A stretch of DNA of 64,000 nt from Massilia rhizosphaerae (GCF_016093545.1 NZ_JADKYX010000008.1:124001-188000), one strand, 5' to 3'. Shown: positions 1 to 8,863, counted from the first letter of the stretch. Made by a program: numbers and translations. Notes: generated from the letters alone by a model not told the origin.

Positions 1-626
1 TGGTCGACGAAGACGTCGGTGCCGATGAAGCCCAGGCCCGGTGCGACGTCCTTCCCGTCCACCACGCCGTTCTTCAGCACCGGCATCACTTCCAGCGGCG
101 GGTCGTAGAACATCGTGCTGCTCATGATGGCGGCGCCGGCGCTCGTGCCCGCGATGACGCCGCCGCGCCGGTACAGCGCCCACAGCGCATCCAGCACGGC
201 CGTGTTGCCGCCGTCCGCGTGCCGCAGCGATGCCGTGATGCGCGCCTGGTCGCCGCCCGTGAAGAACGCGCCGCCGGCCTTGCGTACGGCATCGGCCAGC
301 GCGGGATCGTCCGCGGCCTTGCGAACATCCGTACCGGCCAGGCGCGGCGCGACCGGCACCACGAAGGCGCGCGCGCCGTAGCGGTTCAGCGCGTCCACGG
401 TGAGCTGTCCCTCCTTCGCGGGATTCTCGGCGGCCGTGGGCAGCACGGCGATGCGCGCGCCCTTGCCGCCCGCGAGCGCGACGATCTTTTCCCACACCTC
501 GGCATTGTTGACGCGCAGGCCGCCGCCGACGATGACGAGGGATCCCTTCGGATTGTCCGGCGCGGCCGCCGCCACGGTGCCGGCGCACACCGCCAGCGCC
601 AGCGCAAGACAGAGGCGCGTCAGCAT
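1..626 (-). CDS. Cyanophycinase-like S51 peptidase, secreted (3' end outside window)
   Basis: Only the first ~208 residues lie in the window. The ATG at 626 begins a clear Sec signal peptide (MLTRLC followed by a hydrophobic run, cut near AAAA/PDNPKG), so the enzyme is exported. The body shows the S51 pattern: a VIVGGG strand, FFTGGDQ, and the nucleophile elbow GTSAGA with the serine near residue 162. Cyanophycinases cut multi-L-arginyl-poly-aspartate to beta-Asp-Arg dipeptides; exported forms (CphE type) act on external polymer. The start is one base after the TGA of the TonB receptor, so it is the last visible gene of the rpiR-receptor operon. It could instead be another exported S51 dipeptidase; the missing C-terminus holds the other catalytic residues. 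Confidence 0.85.
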   Translation of the reverse strand, partial: MLTRLCLALALAVCAGTVAAAAPDNPKGSLVIVGGGLRVNNAEVWEKIVALAGGKGARIAVLPTAAENPAKEGQLTVDALNRYGARAFVVPVAPRLAGTDVRKAADDPALADAVRKAGGAFFTGGDQARITASLRHADGGNTAVLDALWALYRRGGVIAGTSAGAAIMSSTMFYDPPLEVMPVLKNGVVDGKDVAPGLGFIGTDVFVD

Positions 627-627
627 G

Positions 628-3369
628 TCAGCGGAACGCATAGTTCACGCTCACGAACGCGCTGCGGCCGCGCGGGTCCGTGTAGCTCGGGTCGTACCCG
701 GCCAGGAAAAAATATGCCTGGTTCGAGAACGGAGGATCGGCGTTGAACAGGTTCAGCACGCCGGCGCGCACCTTGAGCCGCTTGCCGGCCGTCCAGCTGC
801 CCGTCAGGTCCCACAGCGAATAGTATTTCACGTGGTTCGGCGGCAGCAGCTTGTCCGTGTACGGGTCGTAGGTCGTGTTCTGGTCCGTGTAGCCCGTCGA
901 ATACTGGTTCGCCAGGGTCAGCGCGAGCGGACCGTTGTCCCATTCGACGTTCACGCGGTGGCGCCACTTCTGGATCACCTGGTCGTTCAGGAACACGCCG
1001 AGGTTGCTGCGGTACGGCTCCTGCGGGCCGAACTGGCGGTCGTAGTGCAGGATCAGCGTGCCGGACAGGTTGACGCCGAAGCGGCCCCACGGCCCGCGCT
1101 CGCCGCGCCACTCGGCGCCGATGTCGAAGCCCGACGTCTTCAGCTTGCCCTGGTTTTCCTTCATCAGGAGGATGTTGGAGATGAAGCCGTCCTCGTCGCG
1201 CTGGATGTACTTGCCGTTGTAGGCTTCCGGATTTTCGATGATGACCTGCTCGCCCAGCGTGCTGATGACGTCCTTCTTCTCGATGTTCCAGTAGTCGACG
1301 GAGAGGCTCGTGCGCTTGACCGGCTCGAACACGGCGCCCAGCGTGAACTGGCGCGATTTCTCCGGCTTGAGGTTCGGGTTCGAACGGCGCTCGACGTCCC
1401 ACTGGTCGGTGCACGTGTCGATGCTGCCTTCCTGCTTCACGCACTGCGGGTCGGTCAGGATGCCGGCCGTCGTGCCGAAGATCGTCGGGCGCTTGAGGTC
1501 CGACAGCGACGGCGCGCGAAAGCCCGTGCCGGCCGACGCGCGCAGCAGCAGCGATTGCGCCGGCTGCCAGCGCAGGCCGATCTTCGGATTCGTCGTGTTC
1601 CCGACTTCGCTGTAGTGGTCCCAGCGCAGCGCGAACTGCATCTCGAGTTCCCTGGTGAACGGCGCCACGACCTCGGTGAACACGGACGCCACTTTTCTCG
1701 TATTGTCCGCCGTCTCCACGTCGGCCGTTTCGCCGGCCGGGATCGTGCTGTCGCGGTCACCGGCGATGTTGTTCGACTTGAGCAGGTCCGACGGCGTGAA
1801 CGTCTGGTGCTCGTGCCGCAACTCTCCGCCGACCGCGAGCGCCAGGTCGCCGCCGGAAAGCGCCATCAACGCGCGCGACATCTTGCCGTCGAGCGAGGTG
1901 GACACGCCCTTCGCCTTTCTCGCCTCGTCGTCGATCTTGATGCCGTCGATGAGGTCCAGGCCCGCCTGCGACGACGGCGCGAACGGGTTGATGGTCCCCG
2001 CGCGCACGCCGGCCTCGAACTTGTCGTACAGGACGTAGCCGTTCACGTACTTGTCGACGGCCTTGTTCTCGGCCCGGCCCAGCGCGACGTCGTAGTCCCA
2101 GCCCTTGATGGTGCCGGTCGCGCCCAGCAGCAGGCGCTGTCCCGTGCTCGTCACCTCGTTGCTGCGGTTGCCCGCTTCCTCCATCCGGTAGCGGATGCCG
2201 CCGAACGTGGCCGGCAGACCCGGCGCCGACAGCGCCGTGCGATAGGCGTCCGGCAGGATGCTCACCGGCAGATTGCGGATGCGGACGGGGTTCGGCGACA
2301 GCACGTACTTCGTCTTCGCCTCGCTCTGCACGAATTCCGCGAACAGCTGGTTGTCCGGATCGAGCTGGAACGTGGCGCGGCCGATGAAGCCGATCTTGCG
2401 CGAATCCGGATAGATCTCCGTGTCTTCCATGTAGTCGTAGCTGCAGCCCGCCGCGCCGCCCGGTCCCTTTTCGGCGTAGACGGTGGCGGGCGGATTGCAG
2501 TTGGGCGAACTCGGATTGACGCGGCTGGCCCGGCTGCCGGCCGGCAGCAGGCCCGCGGCGATCAATGCGGCGCGCTGCGCGGACGAGATGTCGACGTTGG
2601 CCGGGAACGTGTTGCTGGACATCTGCGCCGGCAAGGTCGTGGCGAGCGGGCGCTCGGCGATGAAGCGGCGCTGGCCCGAGCGCAGGCGGTCGAGCTGCTG
2701 CACGTCGAGCACGCCGAACACGTTGAAGCGGTCGGTGGACAGGTCGCCCGTGCCGCCGCTGAGGCTCAGCGTGCGCTTGCCCGCGCCGCCCTGCTGCGTG
2801 CCCGCGGCGGATGCGGCCAGGTCGATGCCCGTGTAATCCTTGCGCGTGATGAAGTTGATCACGCCGCCGATGGCGTCCGTCCCGTAGATCGCCGACGCGC
2901 CGTCCTTCAGCACCTCGACGCGCTGGATCGCGCCGGCCGGGATGTTGTTCAAGTCGACGCCCGAGTTGTCGCCCGGCGAGGCGAAGTTGGCGAGGCGCCG
3001 TCCGTTCAGCAGGATCAAGGTGGACGACACGCCCAGGCCGCGCAGGTTGGCGCCGTTCAGGCCGCGCTGGCCGGACGTGCCGTCCGAGATGCTCGGGCCA
3101 TCCGTCAGCGGCGCCGTGTTCGCGCTGATGTTCTTCACCAGTTCGGCGGCGGTCGTCGCGCCCATCTTGTCGATGTCCGCGCGCGTGATCAGCTGCACGG
3201 GTAACGCCGTTTCGGTGTCGATGCGCTTGATCGACGAGCCGGTGATTTCCACGCGGTGCATTTTCGGTTCGTCCGGCTGCGCCTGGGCATACGCCTGCTG
3301 CGCCATCAGGCCAGCGATGACTGCCGCCAGGACGGTCGGTTGCAAGGCTCTCGATATGGGCTTGGTCAT
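628..3369 (-). CDS. TonB-dependent receptor
   Basis: Outer-membrane active transporter of 913 aa. A signal peptide is followed by a plug domain (VEITGSSIKRID, then GATTAAELV, RGLNGANLRGLG, LNGRRLANF, AIYGTDAIGGVINF) and a long beta-barrel ending in an aromatic-Arg terminus (NYAFR). The open frame extends upstream, but the ATG at 3369 has GGAGG 7 bases before it and starts the signal peptide. The ATG overlaps the TGA of the upstream regulator (ATGA), and the stop is one base before the S51 peptidase start. This indicates translational coupling and a shared substrate. With an exported cyanophycinase alongside, peptides of Asp/Arg are the best guess for the cargo; nothing in the barrel itself shows the substrate. 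Confidence 0.93.
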   Translation of the reverse strand: MTKPISRALQPTVLAAVIAGLMAQQAYAQAQPDEPKMHRVEITGSSIKRIDTETALPVQLITRADIDKMGATTAAELVKNISANTAPLTDGPSISDGTSGQRGLNGANLRGLGVSSTLILLNGRRLANFASPGDNSGVDLNNIPAGAIQRVEVLKDGASAIYGTDAIGGVINFITRKDYTGIDLAASAAGTQQGGAGKRTLSLSGGTGDLSTDRFNVFGVLDVQQLDRLRSGQRRFIAERPLATTLPAQMSSNTFPANVDISSAQRAALIAAGLLPAGSRASRVNPSSPNCNPPATVYAEKGPGGAAGCSYDYMEDTEIYPDSRKIGFIGRATFQLDPDNQLFAEFVQSEAKTKYVLSPNPVRIRNLPVSILPDAYRTALSAPGLPATFGGIRYRMEEAGNRSNEVTSTGQRLLLGATGTIKGWDYDVALGRAENKAVDKYVNGYVLYDKFEAGVRAGTINPFAPSSQAGLDLIDGIKIDDEARKAKGVSTSLDGKMSRALMALSGGDLALAVGGELRHEHQTFTPSDLLKSNNIAGDRDSTIPAGETADVETADNTRKVASVFTEVVAPFTRELEMQFALRWDHYSEVGNTTNPKIGLRWQPAQSLLLRASAGTGFRAPSLSDLKRPTIFGTTAGILTDPQCVKQEGSIDTCTDQWDVERRSNPNLKPEKSRQFTLGAVFEPVKRTSLSVDYWNIEKKDVISTLGEQVIIENPEAYNGKYIQRDEDGFISNILLMKENQGKLKTSGFDIGAEWRGERGPWGRFGVNLSGTLILHYDRQFGPQEPYRSNLGVFLNDQVIQKWRHRVNVEWDNGPLALTLANQYSTGYTDQNTTYDPYTDKLLPPNHVKYYSLWDLTGSWTAGKRLKVRAGVLNLFNADPPFSNQAYFFLAGYDPSYTDPRGRSAFVSVNYAFR

Positions 3370-4322
3370 GCGGTCCTCCCTCTCTTGGTGACTTTTTTCT
3401 GCGTGCCGCCGGCGCGGATCTGGTGTTCGCCGTGGAGATAGGCCGCGATGGCCTCGGTGTGGCGCGCGGCCTTGGCGACGTTGGCCTTGTTCGACGTCAT
3501 CAGCGCCACGGCCAGCGCTTCGATGACGGCCAGCGCGGCGCTCGAACTGCTGGGCAGCACCGGGTGCGCGCAGTGCGCGTACAGCACGTGGTGCCCCAGC
3601 TCGGCGAGCGGCGACGCGGGAGAATCGGTGATGGAGACGATGGTCGCGCCGGCGTCGCGCGCGAACCGGGTCAGCGACGCGGCGTCCAGCGTGTAGCGCG
3701 GCAGCGAGACCACGACCAGCACGTCGCGCGCGGTGACGGTGGCGAGATGGCTGGCCGCCACCTCCGTACCGCCGCTCGCGGCCACTTCCACCACGTGCCG
3801 GCAGAACGGCTGCAAATGCATCGCGAGCGCACCCGCGAGGAACGACGACAGCCCGAACCCCAGCACGTACACGGTGCGCGCCTTCGTGAGCACGGCGCCG
3901 ATACTGTCGATCTGCGCGCCGGCCAGCGCGCGGCTGGTGGCCGTGAGGGCCGCTTCGGCATAGCCCAGGCTTTCCAGCGCGGGCGACACCTTGGCCGTGC
4001 GGCGCGCGATCGTGCTGCGCAGCTTCTCGACGGGCTGCAGCACGGACTGCAAGGTCTCCGCCACCGCGCCGCGCATCGCCGCGTAGTTCTTGAAACCGAG
4101 ATCGCGCGCGAAGCGGCTGATGGTCGCCGTCGACACGGCGCACGCGTCGGCCAGCTCCTCGATCCCGAGCGCCGTCACGCGCACCTGGTTGCGCAGCACG
4201 TAATCCGCGATCGCGCGGTTCGACGCCGAGCCCTCGGCCAGCACCCGCAGCAGCGACCGGCCGAGCGAGGATGCGGCGAAACCGACGTCGGGCGAAGCGC
4301 TGGGCGGGACGGGAGGCGTCAT
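3366..4322 (-). CDS. RpiR/MurR-family transcriptional regulator
   Basis: 318 aa. The N-terminal HTH (about residues 35-85, with IEELADACAVSTATISRFARDLGF) is followed by a SIS sugar-isomerase-type domain (about 130-260, VYVLGFGLSS, VVVSLPRYT and ITDSPASP). RpiR proteins sense phosphosugars or other small metabolites through SIS. It is first gene of the operon with the TonB receptor and divergent from the deacylase-transporter pair, so it probably controls both arms. A dyad in the divergent spacer (4374-4403) is a plausible operator. The C-terminal tail is basic (KKVTKRGR). Confidence 0.9.
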   Translation of the reverse strand: MTPPVPPSASPDVGFAASSLGRSLLRVLAEGSASNRAIADYVLRNQVRVTALGIEELADACAVSTATISRFARDLGFKNYAAMRGAVAETLQSVLQPVEKLRSTIARRTAKVSPALESLGYAEAALTATSRALAGAQIDSIGAVLTKARTVYVLGFGLSSFLAGALAMHLQPFCRHVVEVAASGGTEVAASHLATVTARDVLVVVSLPRYTLDAASLTRFARDAGATIVSITDSPASPLAELGHHVLYAHCAHPVLPSSSSAALAVIEALAVALMTSNKANVAKAARHTEAIAAYLHGEHQIRAGGTQKKVTKRGRTA

Positions 4323-4373
4323 CGAAATCGGATATCAATGAGTTAATATTTTTAAATGTAAAACAGGTGCGAC

Positions 4374-4403
4374 GCCGATTTCAACAAGTTTTTGAAAATC
4401 GGC
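4374..4403. promoter_or_regulatory. Candidate RpiR operator dyad
   Basis: An inverted repeat GCCGATTTCAA-N7-TTGAAAATCGGC lies in the spacer between the divergent rpiR operon and the deacylase gene. On the minus strand its inner TTGAAA is 18 bases from a TACATT, so it could overlap the -35 of the rpiR promoter. On the plus strand a weak pair TTTACG (4413) and CATAAT (4436), 17 bases apart, lies just beyond it. Position and symmetry fit autoregulation; binding is inference. Confidence 0.45.
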
Positions 4404-4470
4404 TTTCATCGATTTACGTTGTGTAAAAATTCATACATAATCGGCCGCAGCAGCCGACGCCAGGGCGCCT

Positions 4471-4587
4471 CGAAAAACCGTCGCGAGCGGCAGCAGATTT
4501 CGTCGAGAAGCGCAGCTGTACGAGCAGTACAGTGAGCATCGCAGGGCTAGGCGCCCCCACGAATCTGCAACGCGCAGCAGGTTTTTC
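4471..4587. repeat. Imperfect palindromic element in deacylase leader
   Basis: A ~117-bp region forms one large imperfect inverted repeat. The arms run from CGAAAAACC (4471) and CAGCAGATTTCGT to ACGAATCTGCAACGC (4559-4573) and GGTTTTTC (4580-4587); the centre is a perfect CTGTAC-GAGCA-GTACAG (4516-4532). It sits between the likely promoter and the ribosome-binding site of the M14 deacylase gene. It resembles a MITE- or REPIN-like hairpin insertion, and would fold strongly in the mRNA leader. I saw no second copy in the window. Confidence 0.5.
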
Positions 4588-4613
4588 AACGTGCCCGCCA
4601 GGAGATCTTGCGC

Positions 4614-5732
4614 ATGCATACGACGACTTACCCGATCGCCGCGGAACCCGGCCTCGCCACGTCCCAGCTCACCGCTTACCACTACGGCAGCGCGGGCGGC
4701 GGCAGGAAGGTCTACATCCAGGCCGCGCTGCATGCGGACGAAGTCCCCGCGATGCTGGTCGCGCACTGCCTGCGGCGCGAACTCGAACGGCTCGATGCCG
4801 AGGGCCGCGTCCGCGGCGAAGTGATCCTCGTCCCGGCCGCCAATCCCATCGGCCTGTCGCAGGTCGTGCACGGCATCCCGTTCGGACGCTTCGACCTCGC
4901 CACCGGCGTGAATTTCAACCGCGCCTTTCCCCACGTGGCGGACGAACTCAAATCCACGCTGGCCGGCAAGCTCGGGCCGGATGCGGCCGCGAACGTCGCC
5001 GCGATCCGCGCGCAGGCGTGCGCCGCCGTCGAACGGTGGGCGCCCACCGACGCGACCCAGGTACTGAAGAAGACGCTGCTGGCGCTGGCGATCGACGCCG
5101 ACATCGTGCTCGACCTGCACAGCGACAACGAAGCCCTGCTGCACATGTACACCGGCCCCGCGCTGGCCGAGCGCGTGGCACCGCTGGCGGCGCTGCTGGG
5201 CGCGCGCGCCTATCTGCTGTCGGCCGGCTCGGGCGGCGAGCCGTTCGACGAAGCGTGCAGCCGGCTGTGGTGGGATCTCGCCGCGCATTTCGGCCCCGCG
5301 ACGCAGATCCCGCCCGCCTGCGCCGCCGTCACCGTGGAACTGCGCGGCGAGATGGACGTGCGCTACGACCTGGCCGAACAGGATGCGCGGGCGCTGCTGC
5401 AATGGCTGGCGCAGGAAGGCGCCCTCGATCTGCCGCCGGCCGCGCTGCCCGAGCCGCTGTGCGCGGCGTCGCCGCTCGACGCCGTCGAGCCCTTGCACGC
5501 GCCGCAATCGGGCGTGCTCGTGTTCCTGAAGGCCCTGGGCGACCACGTCCAGGCGGGCGACGCCGTCGCCGACATCGTCAACCCCGTCACGGGCGAAACG
5601 GCCGCCGTGCGCGCCGGCCGCGACGGGCTGCTGTTCGCCAGCACCGCGCACCGCCACCTGCTGCGCGGCATGCACGTCTGCAAAATCGCGGGCACGACGC
5701 CCTTCCGTTCCGGTTCGCTGTTGAGTCAATAA
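4614..5732 (+). CDS. Succinylglutamate desuccinylase/aspartoacylase-family (M14-like) deacylase
   Basis: 372 aa. Zinc ligands of the family are visible: HADE in AALHADEVPAML near residue 45 (HxxE) and the third histidine in VLDLHSD near residue 165. NFNRAFPH is the substrate-arginine region, and a C-terminal biotinyl-like barrel follows (GVLVFLKALGDHVQAGD). Relatives remove N-acyl groups from aspartate, glutamate or related amides in the cytoplasm. I chose the ATG at 4614 because AGGAGA lies 8 bases upstream; the alternative TTG at 4608 would be too close to it. The YfcC-type transporter follows after 13 bases. Substrate is unknown; the locus suggests an Asp- or Arg-containing acyl compound. 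Confidence 0.85.
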   Translation: MHTTTYPIAAEPGLATSQLTAYHYGSAGGGRKVYIQAALHADEVPAMLVAHCLRRELERLDAEGRVRGEVILVPAANPIGLSQVVHGIPFGRFDLATGVNFNRAFPHVADELKSTLAGKLGPDAAANVAAIRAQACAAVERWAPTDATQVLKKTLLALAIDADIVLDLHSDNEALLHMYTGPALAERVAPLAALLGARAYLLSAGSGGEPFDEACSRLWWDLAAHFGPATQIPPACAAVTVELRGEMDVRYDLAEQDARALLQWLAQEGALDLPPAALPEPLCAASPLDAVEPLHAPQSGVLVFLKALGDHVQAGDAVADIVNPVTGETAAVRAGRDGLLFASTAHRHLLRGMHVCKIAGTTPFRSGSLLSQ

Positions 5733-5745
5733 GGAGCAAACGAGC

Positions 5746-7140
5746 ATGCGCCTGCGGATGCCCAATACCTTCGTGCTGCTGTTCGCGATCCTCGCGCTGA
5801 TCGCGCTGGCGACGTGGCTCGTCCCCGGCGGGAAGTACGAGACGCATCTCATGAACGGCAAGCAGCTCGTCGACCCGGCGTCGTTCCACTACGTCGCCAG
5901 CAGCCCGCAGGGATTGGTGGCGCTGATGAAGGCGCCCATCAAGGGTTTCGTGGAGGCGGCGCAGATCATCGGCTTCGTGCTGGTCGTCGGCGGCGCGTTC
6001 GCCGTCGTGCAGAGAACCGACGCGATCGACACGGGCATCCGCTCGGTCGCCCGCATGCACGAGCACTCGGCGCTCGCGCGCGCCGCGCTGATTCCGGTCT
6101 TCGTCACCCTGTTCTCGCTCGGCGGCGCCACGTTCGGCATGAGCGAGGAGGCGATCCCGTTCGTCCTGATCTTCGTGCCGCTGGCGCTGGCGCTCGGCTA
6201 CGACACCATCGTCGGCGTGTCGATTCCCTTTCTCGGTTCGCAGGCCGGCTTCGGCGCCGCCTTCCTCAATCCGTTCAACGTCGGCATCGCGCAAGGCATC
6301 GCGGGCGTGCCCGTGTTTTCGGGGATCGGCTATCGTCTGATCGTGTGGGCGGCGGCGACGTTCGTCACGATCGTCTTCCTGATGTGGTACGCGGCCCGCG
6401 TCAAGCACACCCCGACGCTGAGCCCGACCTATGTGCTGGACCAGGCGCGGCGCCGGGAACAGGCGGCGGCCGCGCCGTCCGGGCAAACGAGCGAGCGCAT
6501 GACGGGCCGGCACAAGGCGGTGCTGGCGATCTTCGCGCTGGCGCTCGGATCGATGGTGATCGGCGTCGTGAAATTCGACTGGTACATCGACGAGATCGCG
6601 GCGCTGTTCCTGTCGATGGCGATCGTCGTGGGCATCGTCGGCCGGCTGGGGCCCGACGACTGGGTGGCGGCGTTCATGCAGGGGGCGAAAGACCTGGCGC
6701 CGACGGCGCTCGTGATCGCGGTCGCACGCGGCACGATGATCCTCGCGCGCGACGCCCACATCGTCGACACGATGCTGCACGGCCTGATGCCGCTCGTGCA
6801 GTCGAGCCATCCCGTGTTCGCGGCGCAGAAGATGTACCTGATCCAGTCGGTAATCAACTTCTTCATCCACTCGGGCACGGGCCAGGCCGCGCTGACGATG
6901 CCGATCATGGCGCCGCTCGCGGACCTGGTGGGCGTGACGCGCCAGACCGCGATCCTCGCGTTCCAGCTCGGAGAACTCTCGACGCCGATGATCCCGACGT
7001 CCGGCATCACGGTGGGCGTGCTCGCGCTCGCGCGCGTGCCGTGGCTGACGTGGGCCAGGTGGATGATCCCGCTGCAGCTGATCTACCTCGTGCTGGCCCT
7101 CGCCCTGCTGGTGCCGCCATGCCTGATGCAGTGGGGCTGA
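5746..7140 (+). CDS. YfcC/DcuC-family inner-membrane transporter
   Basis: 464 aa with about 11-12 hydrophobic segments, no signal peptide, and family-typical stretches (LATWLVPGGKYE near the N-terminus, FGMSEEAIPF, FFIHSGTGQAALTMPIM and MIPTSGITVGVLA). YfcC relatives are annotated as basic amino-acid antiporters or C4-dicarboxylate carriers. An AAGGAG site precedes the ATG and the gene is cotranscribed with the deacylase upstream. It converges on the GH39 gene with an 18-bp gap and no clear terminator. Transport of arginine, ornithine or an Asp-dipeptide would fit the neighbouring S51 peptidase; this is inference. Confidence 0.87.
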   Translation: MRLRMPNTFVLLFAILALIALATWLVPGGKYETHLMNGKQLVDPASFHYVASSPQGLVALMKAPIKGFVEAAQIIGFVLVVGGAFAVVQRTDAIDTGIRSVARMHEHSALARAALIPVFVTLFSLGGATFGMSEEAIPFVLIFVPLALALGYDTIVGVSIPFLGSQAGFGAAFLNPFNVGIAQGIAGVPVFSGIGYRLIVWAAATFVTIVFLMWYAARVKHTPTLSPTYVLDQARRREQAAAAPSGQTSERMTGRHKAVLAIFALALGSMVIGVVKFDWYIDEIAALFLSMAIVVGIVGRLGPDDWVAAFMQGAKDLAPTALVIAVARGTMILARDAHIVDTMLHGLMPLVQSSHPVFAAQKMYLIQSVINFFIHSGTGQAALTMPIMAPLADLVGVTRQTAILAFQLGELSTPMIPTSGITVGVLALARVPWLTWARWMIPLQLIYLVLALALLVPPCLMQWG

Positions 7141-7158
7141 GCGCCCCACCGCGTCCGA

Positions 7159-8733
7159 TCATTTGACGATCTTCACCAGCACGACGTCGTTGACGCGCAT
7201 CGGCACCTGCACGCTCGCGCTGCCGTTCTTCGCGACCTTGACGGTGCGCGTCTCGGGCTTGTCCACCGTCAGCGCCTGCAGCTGCGCGAGCTGCTCCTTG
7301 GAGAGCGTCTTCGGCTTGCCCATCTCGATGTAGGCCGTTTGCGCGTCGTTCGCCTTGAAGCCCGTGCGGTAGACCTGGACTTTATACGTGCCCGGCTTCA
7401 TGCCCTTCAGCGCGAGCGTCAAAGGCGCTTCGTTCTTCGTCGGCTGGACCGCGCCGAAGAACGGATGGTCGCTCATGTTGCCCATGTCCGGCGTCTGGAA
7501 GTCCCAGGCCAGCACCTGCACGCCGTTCGCGTCCTTCGTCACCCAGCTTTGCTTGTCGCTGGTGGGCACCTGCCGGTCGCCCAGCTCGTGCATGTATTTG
7601 TAGGCGAACCAGGACGCCTTGCGGATGCCCTGCGGGTTCATCAGGCCGAAGCCGCCTTCGAACGGCGCGGTCGGCGGACCCGGTTCCTCGAACAGGTCGG
7701 TGTACGTCCAGTAGCTCATGCCCTGCGCGAGGCCTTCCGACGCCTTCAGCTTGGACAGGATGTACGCGGCACTCATGTAGGAGTCGTGCACGAGGTCGCG
7801 CGGCGAGTAGCTGGTGCTCCACTCGGTGAAATACAACGGCAGCTTGGGCAGGTAGGACGCTTCGATTTCCTGCCTCACCTTGCGCACGTCGCCGACGATG
7901 CCGTCCGGCGACGGCGACAGCTTGTTGTCGCCCTTGCCGTTTTCGTCCAGGAAGCCGCCGTTCACGCCGTAGGTGTGCGTCGTGATGAAGTCGACTGCGG
8001 CGCCGCTCTGCTTCGTATGGGCGAGGAATTCCGGCACCCACGCCGCGCCCGCCGTCGACGGACCGCCCACGCGCAGCGCCGGGTCGATCGCCTTGAGGGT
8101 CTTCGACGTCAGGTCGAACAATTCGAAGTATGCCTTCTGGTCGGCCTTTTCCCAGAAGCCGTCCAGGTTCGGTTCGTTCCACACTTCGAAGAACCAGCTG
8201 CGCACTTCGTCCTTGCCGTAGCGCTGCTGCATGTGGCGCACGAAGGCGTCGACGAGGGCCGCCCACTGGTCCGGTTTCGGGTGCGACGTATTGCCCTTCC
8301 AGTAGAAGATCGTCTGGTTCGACGTCTTCATCGCGTCCGGCGTGAAGCCCAGCTCGACGAACGGCTTGATGCCCATGCCCAGCAGCTTGTCGTACAGGTA
8401 GTCAATCTTCGTCCAGTCGTACACGGGCTTGCCGTCGACGACTTTATAGGTGCCGAGGATGTCGTGGAAGATGGCGTGGAAGCGGATGTAGCGGAACCCC
8501 AGCTCTTCCTTCGCGATTTTCAGCTGGGCCAGGCTGTCGTCGCGGATCAGCGTGCCCGGATAGTCGGAGCCCACCGACAGGTCGGCGAAATGGTCGCGCG
8601 CGACGGTCGGCGCCTTGGCGTCGATGACGATCTGGCGCGCGGCGTCCGCGGCCAGGGCGGTGCCGACATGGGCAAACGAAGACGCGAAAACCAGCGCGAG
8701 TGCGCTGCCCAACAACTTGCGGCGGTGTCTCAT
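7159..8733 (-). CDS. GH39 beta-xylosidase-like glycoside hydrolase, exported
   Basis: 524 aa. A signal peptide is followed by a (beta/alpha)8 domain with the GH39 acid/base glutamate in FEVWNEPN (Glu187) and the nucleophile in YFTEWS (Glu304), then a C-terminal beta-sandwich. Family members release xylose, or sometimes other sugars, from xylo-oligosaccharides or glycosides by retaining hydrolysis. AAGGAC lies before the ATG. The gene stands alone; a LacI-type operator 42 bp upstream suggests sugar-responsive repression. Export is predicted to the periplasm or medium. Confidence 0.93.
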   Translation of the reverse strand: MRHRRKLLGSALALVFASSFAHVGTALAADAARQIVIDAKAPTVARDHFADLSVGSDYPGTLIRDDSLAQLKIAKEELGFRYIRFHAIFHDILGTYKVVDGKPVYDWTKIDYLYDKLLGMGIKPFVELGFTPDAMKTSNQTIFYWKGNTSHPKPDQWAALVDAFVRHMQQRYGKDEVRSWFFEVWNEPNLDGFWEKADQKAYFELFDLTSKTLKAIDPALRVGGPSTAGAAWVPEFLAHTKQSGAAVDFITTHTYGVNGGFLDENGKGDNKLSPSPDGIVGDVRKVRQEIEASYLPKLPLYFTEWSTSYSPRDLVHDSYMSAAYILSKLKASEGLAQGMSYWTYTDLFEEPGPPTAPFEGGFGLMNPQGIRKASWFAYKYMHELGDRQVPTSDKQSWVTKDANGVQVLAWDFQTPDMGNMSDHPFFGAVQPTKNEAPLTLALKGMKPGTYKVQVYRTGFKANDAQTAYIEMGKPKTLSKEQLAQLQALTVDKPETRTVKVAKNGSASVQVPMRVNDVVLVKIVK

Positions 8734-8774
8734 GATTATTGTCCTTTACGGTGTCAAATGACTGGGCGATGAAA

Positions 8775-8788
8775 TGTTTGCGCTAACA
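8775..8788. promoter_or_regulatory. LacI-family operator upstream of GH39 gene
   Basis: TGTTTGCGCTAACA matches the TGTTNNCGNNAACA dyad with the central CG recognised by many LacI/GalR-type repressors. It lies 42 bp upstream of the GH39 ATG, in a position to block transcription. No LacI-type gene is in the window. Confidence 0.6.
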
Positions 8789-8863
8789 CTCATCCAGACG
8801 CAAAGGATAATGGATAACGATGCATCAGTAAAACGAAAAATATTCGACAACACGAACCGCCGG

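Noticed and set aside
400..3204. 934-codon reading frame on the plus strand over the TonB receptor
   Set aside because: It is the antisense shadow of a GC-rich gene; residue composition (Arg/Ala/Val-rich) and lack of motifs are typical of such frames.
3370..4338. N-terminal extension of the TonB receptor through the rpiR gene
   Set aside because: The extension is in another frame of a well-supported RpiR gene, and the receptor has its own signal peptide and GGAGG at 3369.
4516..4532. Possible second LexA box (CTGTACGAGCAGTACAG)
   Set aside because: The half-sites are separated by 9 bases rather than 8, and it forms the centre of a larger palindrome.
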